A stretch of DNA of 64,000 nt from Adiantum capillus-veneris (lineage: Eukaryota > Streptophyta > Polypodiopsida > Polypodiales > Pteridaceae). The translations under genes were made by a program, and so were the position numbers. The stretch's first letter is position 1. Each line of letters starts with the position of its first letter. The stretch is from positions 173,230,740 through 173,294,739 of the forward strand of contig CM043944.1 in assembly GCA_014529385.2 (NCBI GenBank). Direction: 5' to 3'. Positions 20,460 to 33,165 of the stretch are shown in pieces. The notes beneath the pieces are model-generated. The model was not told the origin of the DNA. It searched no databases and was given only the letters and a program-made list of their open reading frames with translations.

Positions 20460-22060
20460 AATGGATGAGTGCAATAGTAAAGAGAGTGAAATTAATGTTG
20501 ATAGCTTTGATTTTGCTAATGAGTAGGCTACTAATGATGCCCCTATGCTTGTTATTCTAGGCTTCAACAAGCCATGGGTAATCCTTCCCTCCAAAGTGAA
20601 GTGCAACGGCAACTTCATGCTCATGGGATTCTCCAAACTCCCCACCATGATGAGAGAGTACCTAGGAAACCTCCTTGCGAGAATCCCAAAAGAGGCCTCT
20701 CTCCAATTCGGGAAGAAGAAGAGGCTCCATACGAAGGGCTCAGAAATTTTCTTCTTGATGATGCATCTCCTTCTCAAAGGAGAACTCAAGCTCCCCCACC
20801 GAAGGAACAAGAAAGAAGTGAGTCTCTTGCCACCTCGGCGGAGATGGCTCCGTGAAGAAGACGGTCTAAACGCTCTCCATCACTTCCTAAACGGAGAAAA
20901 CCATCGCACAATTCTCCCCACCATAATTCAAAGAGGGATGACAAAAAGCAAGAGAAGAAACATGCGAGAAAGAGGTCACCCTCTTCTCCATCTTCTTCAT
21001 CCTCTTCCTCTTATGAAGAAAGTGATGGTGCGGACAAAGAGAACCAAGGAAAGAAAAAGGTGAGAAAGAGGTCACCCTCTTCTCCCTCTTCCTCAAATTC
21101 TTCATCCTCTGAAGAAAGCGACGGTGCAACTTTTGAACCATAAAAAAGAAGAGGCCATAGGAAATCCTATGCCGCGTGGAAGAGGTCATCCAAGCTCAAG
21201 AAGTTCAAAGAGGGAGGGAAGAGCGTCTCTTTCCTAACCTACGATGGCACCTTTGGTGCTACGGACAAAGTCTTGGCATTTATCCAACAATTCGATGCGA
21301 CATTTGGAGATGAGGGCTTCACGGAGTCCTCTAAGCTACACCATGTAGCTATGCACTTTCAGAAGTCCGCCAGGAAATAGTGGTCTAGCCTACGGGCCAA
21401 GGGTGATGCTCCACAAATATGGAAAGCTTTAAGAGCTTCCATTATGAAGCAATTTTTGGCGACCGTTGCCGAAGACAAAGTACTCACCGAATGGTGAAGC
21501 TTGAAGCTCTCTCCCTACAAATCCATTCAAAAATATGTAGACAAATTTTGGGACCTACATCTCAAAGCCCAGTGTCTTCAAAAAGATGGATTTTGGAGAG
21601 CAAAAGCAACAATTTTGTGCGGGCTTAACTGAAGAAATGGTGGAGTATGTCAACTCCCAAAGGCCACACACCATATCAGCGGTTATACACCATACTATGG
21701 TGGCTTCTCGAATCAATTTCCAAACAAGGGCTAAGAGAAATTCTAAGCCCATGGAAAAGAAGGATTCCAATGAGCCTAACGGAAGGAAAATGTCCAAAAT
21801 TCGCCTAAGGGCAATTCCAATAACAACAAAGCTAAGGAGAAGGGACTTTACTAAGGCAAAAACAAACTCTCTCCTGAAGAGCTTGAGCGTTATCGCAAGG
21901 ATAACCGTTGTTTCAAGTGCGGTGAGCAAGGACATGTGTACCGCGCTTGTCCACAACAGAACACCCGCCATGAGCCTCCTAGATCTACCTTGGTCGGAAT
22001 CCAAGAATAGAATGCTCGCCACAAAGAATCTCCTCTATGCCATGCTTGGGGAGAGGTAAG
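20460..22060 (+). pseudogene. gag: Element G Gag
   Basis: The N-terminal region is rich in Arg, Pro and Glu, with a duplicated Ser-rich segment (KRSPSSPSSS ... EESDGA twice, 20960-21130). A capsid follows (FLTYDGTFGATDKVLAFIQQF ... SSLRAKGDAPQIW), then one intact CCHC knuckle, CFKCGEQGHVYRAC (21908-21950). Several stops (near 20520, 20853, 21142, 21378, 21628) and a frame change break it. It is the structural protein of the chromovirus particle. Confidence 0.7.
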
Positions 22061-22889
22061 AGAACATGATGCTTTTATTCTCTTTGACCTTGGTTCTACT
22101 CACAATTTCACATCCACAGAGTTGGCCACCAAGCTAGGCATCGAAGCCTATGAGATGGGAGATGTCCTACCCGCAGATGGTGCTTTCAAGGGGCAAGAAG
22201 CTTCAGTCACTCCCTTAATCAAGAAATTGAGGCTCCATGTCCAAAGCTATGTGGACGAAGAGGACTTCTTTATCTCTTCTCTCAAGCACAAGGATGTAAT
22301 CCTAGGGGCACCATGGTTTGATTGCATGGCTACCAATGTTAAATTCCTTGAAAGGAGAATCTACTTTAGGTTTAGGGAAAATGATATGTACATAGATGCC
22401 AAAGAGATGGGTAACACCATACCCATTGTACATATGCAAGCTTTCAATAAGTCAATAAAGAGCTCTATTTCCGTATACATGATTTTTGTTAAAGATTCTC
22501 AAAATGAACCTAATGCTTTAGCAAAAGAAAATATAAACAACCACAAGAAATTAGAGTTATCCAATTTTCTCAAGGGGTTTCAAGATGTATTTATTGATAC
22601 CATCCCTTGTGAACTACCTCCTAAACGAGGCAATGATGACCATGCAATTGAACTTCTTCCAGGAAGTTCACTGCATAATAAACCTCCTTATAGAGTTTCT
22701 CAAGCTCAACAAGAGGAGATTATGTGGCAAGTGCATGAGTTCGTTGAGAAGGGCATGGTTAGGCCTATCTCCTCTCCATTTTGCTCATCCGTGTTATTAG
22801 TGCAAAAGAATAACGGCATATATTGTATGTGTGTCGACTATAGAGCACTAAATAGGATCACTATCAAGAATAGGTTTCTCGTTCCATAG
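22060..22889 (+). pseudogene. pol: Element G protease and start of RT
   Basis: The protease region reads FDLGSTHNFTSTELA. The middle residue of the active triad D-[ST]-G is Leu here, so this copy is probably inactive. DVILGAPWF marks the protease C-terminus. After a spacer, RT begins with PPYRVSQAQQEEI ... VRPISSPFCSSVLLVQKNNG ... CVDYRALNRIT. A TAG ends the open frame at 22889, but RT continues in the same region ([19 protein letters not shown]). Confidence 0.75.
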
Positions 22890-24070
22890 GTAGAAGACCT
22901 ATTTGATAAGCTACAAGGATCGACCTACTTCAATAAGATTGACCTAAAAAGTGGCTACCATCAAATAAGGATAGTTGATCAAGACATTGTAAAGACCGCA
23001 TTTCGCACTACGTTGGCCTTTACGAATACATTGTCATGCCTTTCGGTTTGATTAATGCACCAGCCACATTCAACCGCTTGATGGAGAAGCTATTCAGGCC
23101 TCACCGAATCTTTACTGGAGTGTTATTTGATGATATTATCATCTACTCTAATTCACTAGACGAACACAAGAAACACCTCCAGGTAATATTTCAAGTCTTA
23201 AGAGAGAATAAACTTTACGTTAATCGAAAGAAAAGTTATTTTTTTCTTGCAAGAGATTCAGTATTTAGGTCACATTATCTCTCAAGATGGCATCCAAATG
23301 GATCCATCAAAGTTAGAGGTAATAAAAGGATTGCCTAAACCAAGGAATCTTCATGAACTAAGAAGCTTTATAGGTATGCGTGGATACTATAGACGCTTCA
23401 TAGAAAAGTTCTCACAAATCGCATGACCTAACAAAGAAAAACATTAGGTATACATGGTCTACCAAGGAGAACAATTCTTTCGAAAAGCTTATCTCTCAAC
23501 CTGTGCTTACACTACCGGATCTCTCAAAGCCATTTGAGGTCCAATGTGACGCTTGTGATGATTGCCTTGGAGCTGTTTTGCTCCAAGAAGGGCACACCAT
23601 AGCCTATGAAAGTCGAACGCTCGACTCTGTTGAGCAAGCTCTAGGCATATATAAAAAGGAACTCCTCACAGTTCTACATTCCTTAGACTCATGAAAGCAC
23701 TATTTATTGTGGACTCCTTTCATTCTGCGAACGGATCATCAAAGTCTTAAGTACTTCATGACGTAGACCAAGCTCTTCGACAAACAAATGAGGTGGGCAA
23801 ATTTCCTTTCGCAATTTCATTTTCATATTGCTTACATTGCTGGCAAGCATAATCAAGTAGGTGACACACTCTCAAGACGGTTGAGAGTGAATGCGGTTTC
23901 CATAGCAACTCACAATGATCTATCGTCTATGATAGATGAGTATGCTATTGATCCCGATTTTAGAGATGTGATTTCAGCCCTTGCACTAGGGAAGAAAGAG
24001 GAACCATTTACTTTACAACATGGTTATCTTGTCTACAGCAATATACTATGCGTTACTAACTGACTACATG
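22890..24070 (+). pseudogene. pol: Element G reverse transcriptase and RNase H
   Basis: RT palm: [31 protein letters not shown], and the catalytic FDDIIIYSNS, with Phe in place of the usual Tyr as is common in chromoviruses. RNase H: VQCDACDDCLGAVLLQEG, KKELLTVLHSL, LRTDHQSLKYF, VGDTLSRR, so the acidic residues are present. Frame breaks near 23020, 23330 and 23690. RT and RNase H copy the RNA into cDNA. Confidence 0.8.
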
Positions 24071-25380
24071 AGAAAGTAATGTATGAATCTCATGCTCCTC
24101 CTTATGCGGGGCATAGAGGAATTCAGTCTACCCTAAAAGGGATTGAAACATATTTCTTTTGGCCTACCATGAAAGCAAGCATACAAGAGTATGTTTCTAA
24201 ATGTGTGGTATGCCAAAAGACAAAGTTCGATAGAGGGAAGTAGCCTGTATTGCTTCAACCTTTACCATCCCTAATTCACCATGGGAGAGCATATCCATGG
24301 ATTTTATCTTTGGATTGCCTAAGTCTATCCATGGGAATACGGGAATATGGACGATAGTAGATAGGTTCAATAAACAAGCTCATTTTATACCTGTAAAAAA
24401 GACTATAAAAGCCCATCAAATGGCAACCCTCTTCATTTCACAAATCTTCAAGTACCATGGCTTGCCAATGTCCATAGTGTCGGATAGAGATCCTAGAATG
24501 ACCAATAATTTCTAGAAAGGTCTCTTTGAGAATTTAGGGACAAGGCTAAACTTCTCTTCTACCTATCACCCACAAACGGATGGCCAAAGTGAGATAGCTA
24601 ACCTAAAAATTCTTGATCTACTAAAAGCCTATGGAATGGAAGTAGATCAAAGGTCCCAATGGGAGAAGTACTTACCCTTAGTGGAGTATGCCTACAATAA
24701 CATTGTACATACTTCCACGGGAAAAGCACTTTTTTAGGTAATTGAGGGAAGATCCAAAAGTCCCCTCTACTTAAGGTACACGGGAAGATCTTCGCTGCAG
24801 ATGAGTATAGCCGAGATCTACAAGAATCTTTCCAAAAGATTAAGTATGCTATCTCTATCTCACAACAAAGGAAAAAGATTTCTGCTGATAAGCACAGAAG
24901 AGCCAAGCCTTTAAAGAAAATGATTGGGTCTTACTTAAATTTCCCAAGGCTCGATTAAGGCATACGACGGGCAAGAATCCTACGGGACACCAAAAGTGCT
25001 ATGCTAAGTTAGCAAAAAGGTACTATGGTCCCTTCTAGATTCTTAGAACAATCAATGAGATGGCCTACCAACTCAAGCTGCCCAACCATTGGCTCATACA
25101 CAATGCTTTCCATGTGAGCCTACTAAAGCCTTACAAAGGAGAGCCACCTCAAGAACCAACTATTGAAGACCCACCGGAGATCGAGGACTAAGAAGAGGTG
25201 CTGCAGCAGCCGAGTCCATTCTCCGGCATGAAGACATGGTACTAAGAGGCGGTAGGACTATCCGACAATATCTTATTAAGTGTAAAAATTATCCTTTTGA
25301 AGATGCTAGATGGATGCAAGGCATACAATTAAAGGATAACCTAAACCTGGTCAATGCTTACAATGCTCCCGTAGAGTAAG
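24070..25380 (+). pseudogene. pol: Element G integrase with C-terminal chromodomain
   Basis: Zinc domain (CVVCQKTK), then core motifs SMDFIFGLPKSIHG, IVSDRDPRMTNNF and YHPQTDGQSE, so D, D and E are all visible. The C-terminal part has FHVSLLKPYKG. A chromodomain-like segment is at about 25215-25345 (YLIKCKNYPFEDARWMQ), where the usual KWK reads KCK. Stops near 24240, 24514, 24736 and 25190. Chromodomains of this class bind marked histone tails and guide insertion into heterochromatin. Confidence 0.75.
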
Positions 25381-25795
25381 CAAATGTACAAAGGTTTAAA
25401 ATGAACAAAGTTTTTGTCTTATAAGACTCTCTTTTTCTTTATTGTGCAAAAATGTGAAGTAGTATGCATGCTTAGAATCAAGTTTGCAGAGACAATGTCT
25501 CCCAAACACCAAGTAGAGCTTGTCACTCTACTATGGAAGATTCCCGGGTAGGTCACCTAAGAAAAATATAACCTATCACGTGAGTTCAACAGAAGGGTAT
25601 TTAAAGTTCTTGAAACTTACAGAAATATATATACAGAAGGGATACTATTTTTCAAATTTGAAAAAAAGTTACATATTTTAAAAGAAAAGGGTACATTTTA
25701 TTCCTTAAAAATTCACAGATAAGGGGTTTTACAAACATGTCTTGAACGCACGTGATATGGTACTTTTACACATAGTGAACCCCCCGAGGGAAGAT

Positions 25796-26363
25796 TGATA
25801 GGACTAATGTGCAGACATGCTTGCGGAAGCTTAGGCTTTCAAGCGCCAAATGGATTAGTCATCCATTCTGGAACGATGTCATAGGGTAACATAGGGATCC
25901 TCTACCGGCTAGAAAAAGGACTAATGGATAGGCTTTATCTTCTCTACCCCATAGTCGAGGACGACTATGATTTCAAGAGAGAGGTAATGTAATAATAACT
26001 AATATCTAATTCTCCTAAATGATTTTCTCATGTTAAACTGATCATTTAATATGGGGAAGTGCCCGGGGAGAAAAAGCTAGAATATTGGTTAAGCTGGCAG
26101 ACCGGCCAAAATAGGGATCCAAAGGAGGGAAAATAGGGATCCAAAGGGGGGGGCCATCCATAAAAGAGCAATGTGCAACAATGGGCTTTAAAGACCCTAA
26201 GGTTCAGCCCATTAAGACTTCCAAAATGCTAAGGTTCCAAAATTCAAAGGTTGTGTCCAATGGTCAAAACTTAGTTAAATTGGATGCTTAGTGTGTGTAC
26301 CAAAAAAGTCTTCACAACTCCTACAAAGGAGGGGGTGAGCCTTGCAAGTAGGGGATGAGAGAG

Positions 26364-26401
<38 letters not shown>

Positions 26402-27538
26402 ACAAGATTTTTTTACACAAAGGGAATGAGGGACACATGCCAAGTCCCTAGCCCAGATGCCCACAAGGTGTACCCAAATCCTATTAGATGGCCATGGAGG
26501 TGGACCAATGAGAATTAGGCTAGAGTAAATCTAGTTGATTAATTTAAAAACACTTAATAAAAGAACCAATAAGAATTAAGCTCTCTAGAAAAATATTGGA
26601 CAGTCTCCCAAGGGGTCCAATGAGAGTTTAGTTGCATTAATTAATCACCTAAAGCTCTCACAAAAGGGGAAAGGGGGACACATGTCATAAGACTATCACT
26701 TATGCTCCTTAAATCTTATTGGCTAAGCCTAGAGGGGTCCAATGGGAAGCCAACAAGAGAAAATAGCATGAGGGGTCGACCAAGAGAGAGAGGGGGCTGA
26801 ATTTCTCAAGGCAGTATTCCACACACACTCACATAAGCTCATGTGTGAGGCAAGAAGACTCTCTCTCTCTCCTTCTCAAGATTTAATGGAAAGCTTATCA
26901 CCTACTCCAAGCTTGTGAGAAGGGAGGCCTACACCAAAAACTCTTGGCTTTGTGATGCAATCCAACCAAGAGCCAAAATTCAATGCATGCTCATCTCCTC
27001 TACCATGCTAATTACTAAGCTATGCTATGCTAATATGAGTGATTATGTGAGGAGATGTACATCTTTCATGTAAGATTACTCCTTCTTCCTCTCAATCTAC
27101 TCTCATACCCCGCTAGCTCTCACCATCTTCGAAGGTGTGTGAGGTCTTGGGTCTGAGACCGTGAGGGAATTGATGTTGTGTTTTATAAGTGTTTTTCTTA
27201 GTTCTTGAAGCTTCCATCTTCATTGCACTAGCTAATATTGAAGGAACACAAAGAATTGTATTGTAAAATGTCTCTCTTGATCGGAGAAACCTATAATACA
27301 AAGCCTTTTGGAGGGGGGACCGGCTCCATGTAAATCCGGTCCTCAACTGTTGTCAATAGCTTAATTTCTCTCTCTTTTGAAGTATTGTTCATGCTATCTA
27401 ACTAGGTGTTATGCTTTTTGTTGCTCTCTCCACCCAAGCACTCTTGTTATTCTCATTAGGAATCTATTCTAACAAAATGCTCACTATGTTCATGCTATTT
27501 TCTACCACACACAATTTACTAGGCCATTAAATGTTACA
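25796..27538 (+). mobile_element. Element G 3' LTR (1743 bp)
   Basis: It starts TGATAGGACTAATG after a short purine tract (GAGGGAAGA) and ends AAATGTTACA. It includes an AC microsatellite at 26365-26399. The final 614 bp repeat the 5' LTR remnant. Confidence 0.8.
26365..26399. repeat. (AC)n microsatellite
   Basis: About 17 uninterrupted AC repeats inside the 3' LTR of element G. Confidence 0.95.
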
Positions 27539-28990
27539 CTTCCTTTCCATGAAAACCTTCACCACTAGAAGCACATTTGTGGGACTCCCCACCCTGAAGG
27601 CTAGATTCTACACAGCATGTGCATGACCTCTTGCATGGGGTAGCCTCGTACTAACATTGGTTGACCATTGCCTCCTCAATCTGGGGTTCAATGCAAGAAA
27701 CTTTCCAAAGGTGATATTAGCTTTTTGGTTTTGAACATCCCTCACCAAATCACATTCGAGATGACCTCGCCCTAGCTGTAAGTTTGTCTGCTTGATCTTT
27801 CATCATTGTCTCCTTTTACTTGACTCAGGTTGCTCTTTGCTCTCGTCCACTTTCTCTTTCCCTTTCCTAGCTCTGGTTTCTTGCTCCATCTCGGTCTCCC
27901 TCTTGCCTCTTGCTCTTTTGTTGTCCATAACATTGACCTCCTGCTGGTCAACCCCATAATGTTAACTTTTTAAACTTCATTATTACTTGGTGGAGCCGGT
28001 GGTGCCTGATTTTCAATAGCTTGCTGCTCCCTTTGACCATTGAACTGTGCTTGTCCTCGGCCTCGACCAAATAGAGGGTACATGCCACGTCTTTCCCTTG
28101 GTGGATGAGGGAAATTTGGAGCATAATGGCCCTCTTCTCCATAATTATAGCACCTACCAGGCAACTACCTGGCCCTGCCTCTTCCTACCCTTGGCTGCCC
28201 TCTATCCATTACACTTCAGCACAACTCTTGCATTTTCTCAATCAAATCTTGAGCACTATGTACCCATTGTTGAGGAATTTGCTTCCGCCCCTCGGTGTGC
28301 TTGGTTATCCGCTTGAGTCTCCTCCCTTGGAGTTGGGCAGGGTTCAGGGCCATCAACTCGTACCCCAATGCACCCTGCTTGATCTTCTTCTTGATTTTCT
28401 TGCTTTTGGCCATGTAGCAACTGCCTTGTTGTAATTTTTTGGGCTTTCAAAATCCACTTTTTCTTGAACCTTGGAATGCAAACATACCATGAATTTTTCA
28501 AACTTAAAGTACTTCACCGCCGTTTGCCAACTACATGGCAACTACAAAATCCCTCCAATATTCTTCAAAACGGGTGAGAAAGGCCTCAAACTCCTCGTTC
28601 ACATCCTGCTTCAAATTATTCAATCTTGCATCTAAAACAACAAGAGATACCTCTTTTTGAAATTCGTACAGAATCCGAGTCCGCAAAACCGGCCACATGA
28701 ACCTCGGTTTACCCTCCAGAGCATAAAACCATGTCTTTGCACTTCCTTGCATCAATAGTGGAATCATTTGCATCTTGTTATCCTTGATAGGCATATGCAG
28801 CGACATCACATATAGCTCAAAGTCGACCATCCACTCTTCCGGATCTTCTTCTCCGGTGAAAATCGGATCATAATCTCTTGCTACCATCTCTTCTCGATGA
28901 AAACCATTTCTTTGATCAAACCCAAAGAGCAATCAGATGCTCCTCAGTGGGGGCACCAGAAGATGGATAGGGGGAAAGGGGAACACACCC
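27539..28990 (-). pseudogene. gag: Ty3 Gag, probably of element H
   Basis: The minus-strand frame 28531-28932 carries a Retrotrans_gag domain: DYDPIFTGEEDPEEWMVDFE, then LLMQGSAKTWFYALEG, then LNNLKQDVNEEFEAFLTRFE. After stops, a basic stretch is followed by a degenerate zinc knuckle (CYNYGEEGHYAPNFP, second and last Cys lost; about 28160-28115) and an Arg/Gly/Gln-rich tail. The sequence ends at the 3' LTR of element G (27538). It is on the same strand as the pol remnant at 17500-19436, and gag before pol is the expected order, so one interrupted element is the simplest reading. Protease and most of RT are missing between them. Confidence 0.65.
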
Positions 28991-30590
28991 AAATCCCAAA
29001 CATACTACCTCTATATAGCCGAGGATAATCACTGCACCCCAATCCACTAGATTTCACCTTCAAAACTAGACAATTTTGCCTATAAGCCATCGTCTATGCA
29101 CGACCGTACACACACCACCTTTGCACCAACAATTGACAGTACGCCACACCAACTCCGCTGGTTCATAGCTTCCACAAAACACAAACCGCTCTCTCTTTCT
29201 CTCTCACACTCACACCACAGGTCAGGGGAGGCACACACTTCTCAAACTGGAACCAAACAACAAGGATAGAGCAAATATGAGATGGGGAGAAAAGGGGAAG
29301 GAAACAACAACAAATTTGGCTATGTCTTATTTCAATTCGTGGCAAAAAATAGCTACTACAACCCTTGAAACCTTTTGCTACCACACGACTCTACCAGCTC
29401 CAACAATCAAAGAATTCTAGAAATTCTTGGCATCACCTCGGTGAAACTCCCCTCTTGAGAACACAAGCAAGATTCCTTTGGTGCCTTTGTTGGATCAAAA
29501 ACACTTCGAGCACTTCTCTTTCTCTATCATTGGGAGCTCCTCCTTGAGCTCCGCCTTCTTCTCCTTCAACCCCCCAAAACAACTGACCCCCAATGGCAAA
29601 AATTGGGCTTCCTAGGGTGTGGGTACATTCCTCTATTCCTGGCCCCCTTCTATTCTCGGCTCCTCCCTTTTTGCATGCCCGTGAGGCCGCCCCCTATTTT
29701 TGGACACCGCCTTGATCTCCAATCCAAACATGACCCGCCCTTTGAGGCACCTAGAGGGGCAATGACGGCGACGTCACTGCCCTTGTGGGAAACCTCGCTC
29801 TCAAAAAAATTTGAGCAAGTGGGCATGTGGACCATGCCATTACGAGCACCACGTCATCACCTGCTTCGCACTCATGCACCGCCCTAAAACTGCCGACGGC
29901 CGTTGCACACAACCACCAAGGCAACCCTGCGTAGAGACATCCGGGACTCAGATTGTCAAATTAAAAAGATCAATTGGATTTACAAATCAAGCTATGCATC
30001 CATAACTTCAGATTTCTCCGACCACCTGACATCATTGGCACTACTTGGCTCAGCTCTGCAAATAACTCTAGTTTTAAACTTCCATATCTTGCAATCTACT
30101 GCTCCGTTTGACGAGCTGTCAAGACCTGCTCCTTTAGCACTTGAAGCTCTACAAATTCAAGCCAAAAATAGTACTTTGAACCTTCCTTGCTTGTTTCCCT
30201 GTTTGGACTAGTCTGGAACCCTTTTGGTCTAAAAAATCACATTATACATACACACCCGCTGCCAAAAATAGCACTTTGAACCTTCGTTGCTAGTTTCCCT
30301 GTTTGGACCAGTCTGGAACCCTTTTGGTCTAAAAAATCACATTATACATACACACCCGTTGCCATGTGCCTGGCAAGGCTCTCCACATCTACTCTAGCCC
30401 TCTGGCATGCATCTGTAAGCATACACATTATTGTCTGTGCCCTCTGCCATGATTGACACACTTTGGTTGCACCAACGCCCTTGTTTCTAGTACTATGTGA
30501 CTGGCATTGGTTCTGGTGCATTCTGGTTGGGTACTTTTGATTCTAGAGCATCTTAGAACTGGGATGCAAAGTGATCATACTTCCTTTACG
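28991..30590. other. No supported gene
   Basis: Repeat-derived sequence upstream of the element H gag. It could include the leader or LTR of H, but I found neither a PBS nor paired LTRs. The only clear structure is the 100-bp tandem duplication at 30161-30360. Confidence 0.4.
30161..30360. repeat. 100-bp tandem duplication
   Basis: Two copies, 30161-30260 and 30261-30360, both starting GCCAAAAATAG and differing at only a few positions. Confidence 0.92.
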
Positions 30591-30594
30591 TATA

Positions 30595-31480
30595 TTAGTT
30601 TAGGATTTGATTTGAAAAATCTCCTCTACCCTTGCCCCTACCAGTACCAATACCTATATTGGTCTCATTGTCTTTGGACCCACTCGCCTCGTTTGCTTTT
30701 GCTGCCTCAAGGTTAGTCAATGTAATCATTGGTAAACTTAAAATGGTGGAATTTGATACCACAATCATTCTTAACATGACCATAGGCTTTACAATAAGTA
30801 CATTGTGAACAACCATTAGACCTATGATCTTTGGACCTACACTTGGAGAACCAGATTTCCATTTTCTGAAAATTGAAGGTCTTGTCTTAGGAGTTTCAAC
30901 AATCTGTTTCAAAATTTCCTTCCGTTTCCTGGTCCATGATCCCTTTTTCTTCCCTTTTCTTTTGTCATCTAACTTTCTTTTAGATGGTCTAGAGTTGGAA
31001 CTGGTTTCTTACTTGTCAGTTGTTGGTGACTCGATGTCACTAGACTGTCTTATTGTGACCTTTCTCTTTCTTCACATGATGTCCATTTCAACGCCCTTTG
31101 TAACAAGTCATGAAACTTGTTTATTGGGACTGGAACATCTTGTTCCATTAATTTCTTAGAAACCAATCTCTCATCCTCTTTTCAAAAGCAAATTCTTATA
31201 ACTATCTGGTCAATTCCTTGATCTTTTCAACATAACTCCTAATTGACGACTTACCTTGCTTAATCTTATCGAGCTCACATACGATGTCTTTATCTCCTCT
31301 GTTATCTGAATTTTCCATTCTAAAATCCTGGATGAGCTTGTTGTATGATTTGAGTTGGCAAGCTGGGTAATGGTAGTATAATTTCTCAGCTGCCTCTTTC
31401 AATGTCTATGGAAAGTACTCATCTTCATTTATATCTTTAAGTTCTACATATTGCTCAGATGCTTGAATATGAACATCAAG
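30595..31480 (-). pseudogene. Gag-like remnant with zinc knuckle
   Basis: Minus strand: a helical segment (LKSYNKLIQDF ... CELDKIKQGKSSIRSYVEKI, frame 31202-31402), then basic sequence, then CTYCKAYGHVKNDC, a complete CCHC knuckle near 30800-30755. The order capsid-like helix, basic linker, knuckle is that of a retrotransposon Gag. No matching pol follows, and I cannot say which lineage it is. Confidence 0.55.
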
Positions 31481-31639
31481 ATTATCCTTCTTTCCTTCTT
31501 TAAAATTTGGAAGGATATTTTTAGATTATTGGAATGCTTAGTGTGGCACGTTTTAGCTCGGTGAACTAGTTTCTTATCTTTGGATCTCCGTTTATTGTAG
31601 TGGTTAGTGACAAACATCCTAGCTGTTATTGGTTTCAAT

Positions 31640-32935
31640 TTGAAACACTATATCCACTGCCACAACAATAAAAAAACATCCATGGGAAAAAGGTTAAGCA
31701 AATTTGGGTAAAGAAGTCAATCATGGAAACCAAGTCGAAGCAGATATGGATACCCAAATCCATGCTTTCCAATCCATCTTCCCCTAGCTTGGCTGAGACA
31801 AGCTTACAGGCAACCAAAACCCCTCAACATGAGCCAAAATAGTGAAGGAAATCCAAATAACAACTCAATGCCTCATCAAGCTCACCAAAGTAAAAATGGA
31901 TTCAAAATTCTAATCAAAGAGGTCAACATCCGCCAAAGAATTGACATGGCAATGGATACCAAAACAATCAAACCATGAACCATCTCCAAAGTCTCTAAAA
32001 CCAATCTTAAAGTTGGTACCTAAAGCCAATCCAATCCAAATCATCAACCAACCCATCGTACTCACCAAACCAACCATCAAAGAACATATGATTTTCTTAA
32101 AAGGCTTTTGTTTGGAAAGTGTAGTGTAGATGAAACCTAGCTGACAGAAACCACTAAACAATTCGTTCAGTACCCACATTTTTCACAGCATAGTGTTACC
32201 CCCAATGCATCTCTTCCATAAGCATGATAGGGCCACATTACACAGCCTTGCATAGACACGTTATTCGTGCCGACGCACATTGCACAAATCTTTGTTGGGG
32301 ATGACTCAAAATGAAAAGGGGGGAGTGACAATAGCTGGAGCGACATATTGCAAGATCTCAAGATGCAAGATGATGAGAGGCATTATGTGTAGAGTATATT
32401 AAGTGATTTTTTTTGCTAAAATTTTTTATTCTTTATCAAAATTTTAAAGAAAATTTTGCTCTTATCAAGCATAGTAATGCACCATATCGACAAATTTCAA
32501 TGAGCGGGATGCCTAGAGTGACAGTATGTATATATGAGTGTGAGGAATAACCTTGAAAAACAACTTGGCCAATTAATAATAATTCTCAAAAAAGTTTGTC
32601 TCTTTTGAATCTAATAATGATAAAAAATTGAATAAATTGGGCCAAAAATTTTGGAATCAAGATTTGGAAGCAAACATTAAATGTATAAAGCAAGGTTTGA
32701 GCATGTCAAATATGGAAGGATTTGGCACATGATGAAATTTGGGCTATCTTACAACGGACCAAAATTAAAAAATCAAGGGCAATTAACGACCAAATGTCCA
32801 ATTGATGAGCTGTCTGAGCCGCGGGTGGTATGACATGAGAAATGTGGGCAAGTAAGGTAATTATGCACATTACATTCGGGGAAAGCCAGACACATAGGAA
32901 AATAGGGAAAGGTAAACCTCATTTGCAGTCAGACA

Positions 32936-32938
<3 letters not shown>
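31640..32938. other. No supported gene
   Basis: AT-rich sequence with only short chance frames. No LTR ends, PBS or protein similarity found. Confidence 0.4.

Positions 32939-32998
<60 letters not shown>
32939..32998. repeat. (CA)n microsatellite
   Basis: About 30 uninterrupted CA repeats. Confidence 0.97.
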
Positions 32999-33001
<3 letters not shown>

Positions 33002-33165
33002 CCTTTTTGACCTAGAGCTTGGGTTCTTGCTTGCTACATCAACCCATGACACTCATACCTGACAAGATTTGATAGATATGATCCCTATCTATGCATGAAC
33101 AATTATGTATGATGAAAAGTGCACAAAAATAATCACAACAGTAGAATCAATCAAATTAGGAAATT

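Larger units (their letters stand above)
19437..27538 (+). mobile_element. Element G: chromovirus (Ty3) with truncated 5' LTR
   Basis: Plus-strand element with 5' LTR remnant 19437-20052, initiator-Met PBS 20054-20065, gag-pol about 20460-25380 and a full 3' LTR 25796-27538. The 5' LTR matches only the last 614 bp of the 3' LTR, so roughly 1.1 kb is missing. It lies inside the minus-strand remains of element H. Many in-frame stops mark it as old. Confidence 0.85.

Noticed and set aside
20887-21189. 100-codon minus-strand frame
   Set aside because: Antisense shadow of the Ser-rich Gag repeats of element G.
31910-32179. 89-codon minus-strand frame with hydrophobic stretches, possible membrane protein
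   Set aside because: It arises from an A/C-rich repeat-like stretch on the plus strand, with no domain and no neighbouring coding context.
32870-33052. Minus-strand frame with Cys-Val repeats
   Set aside because: It is a translation of the CA microsatellite.
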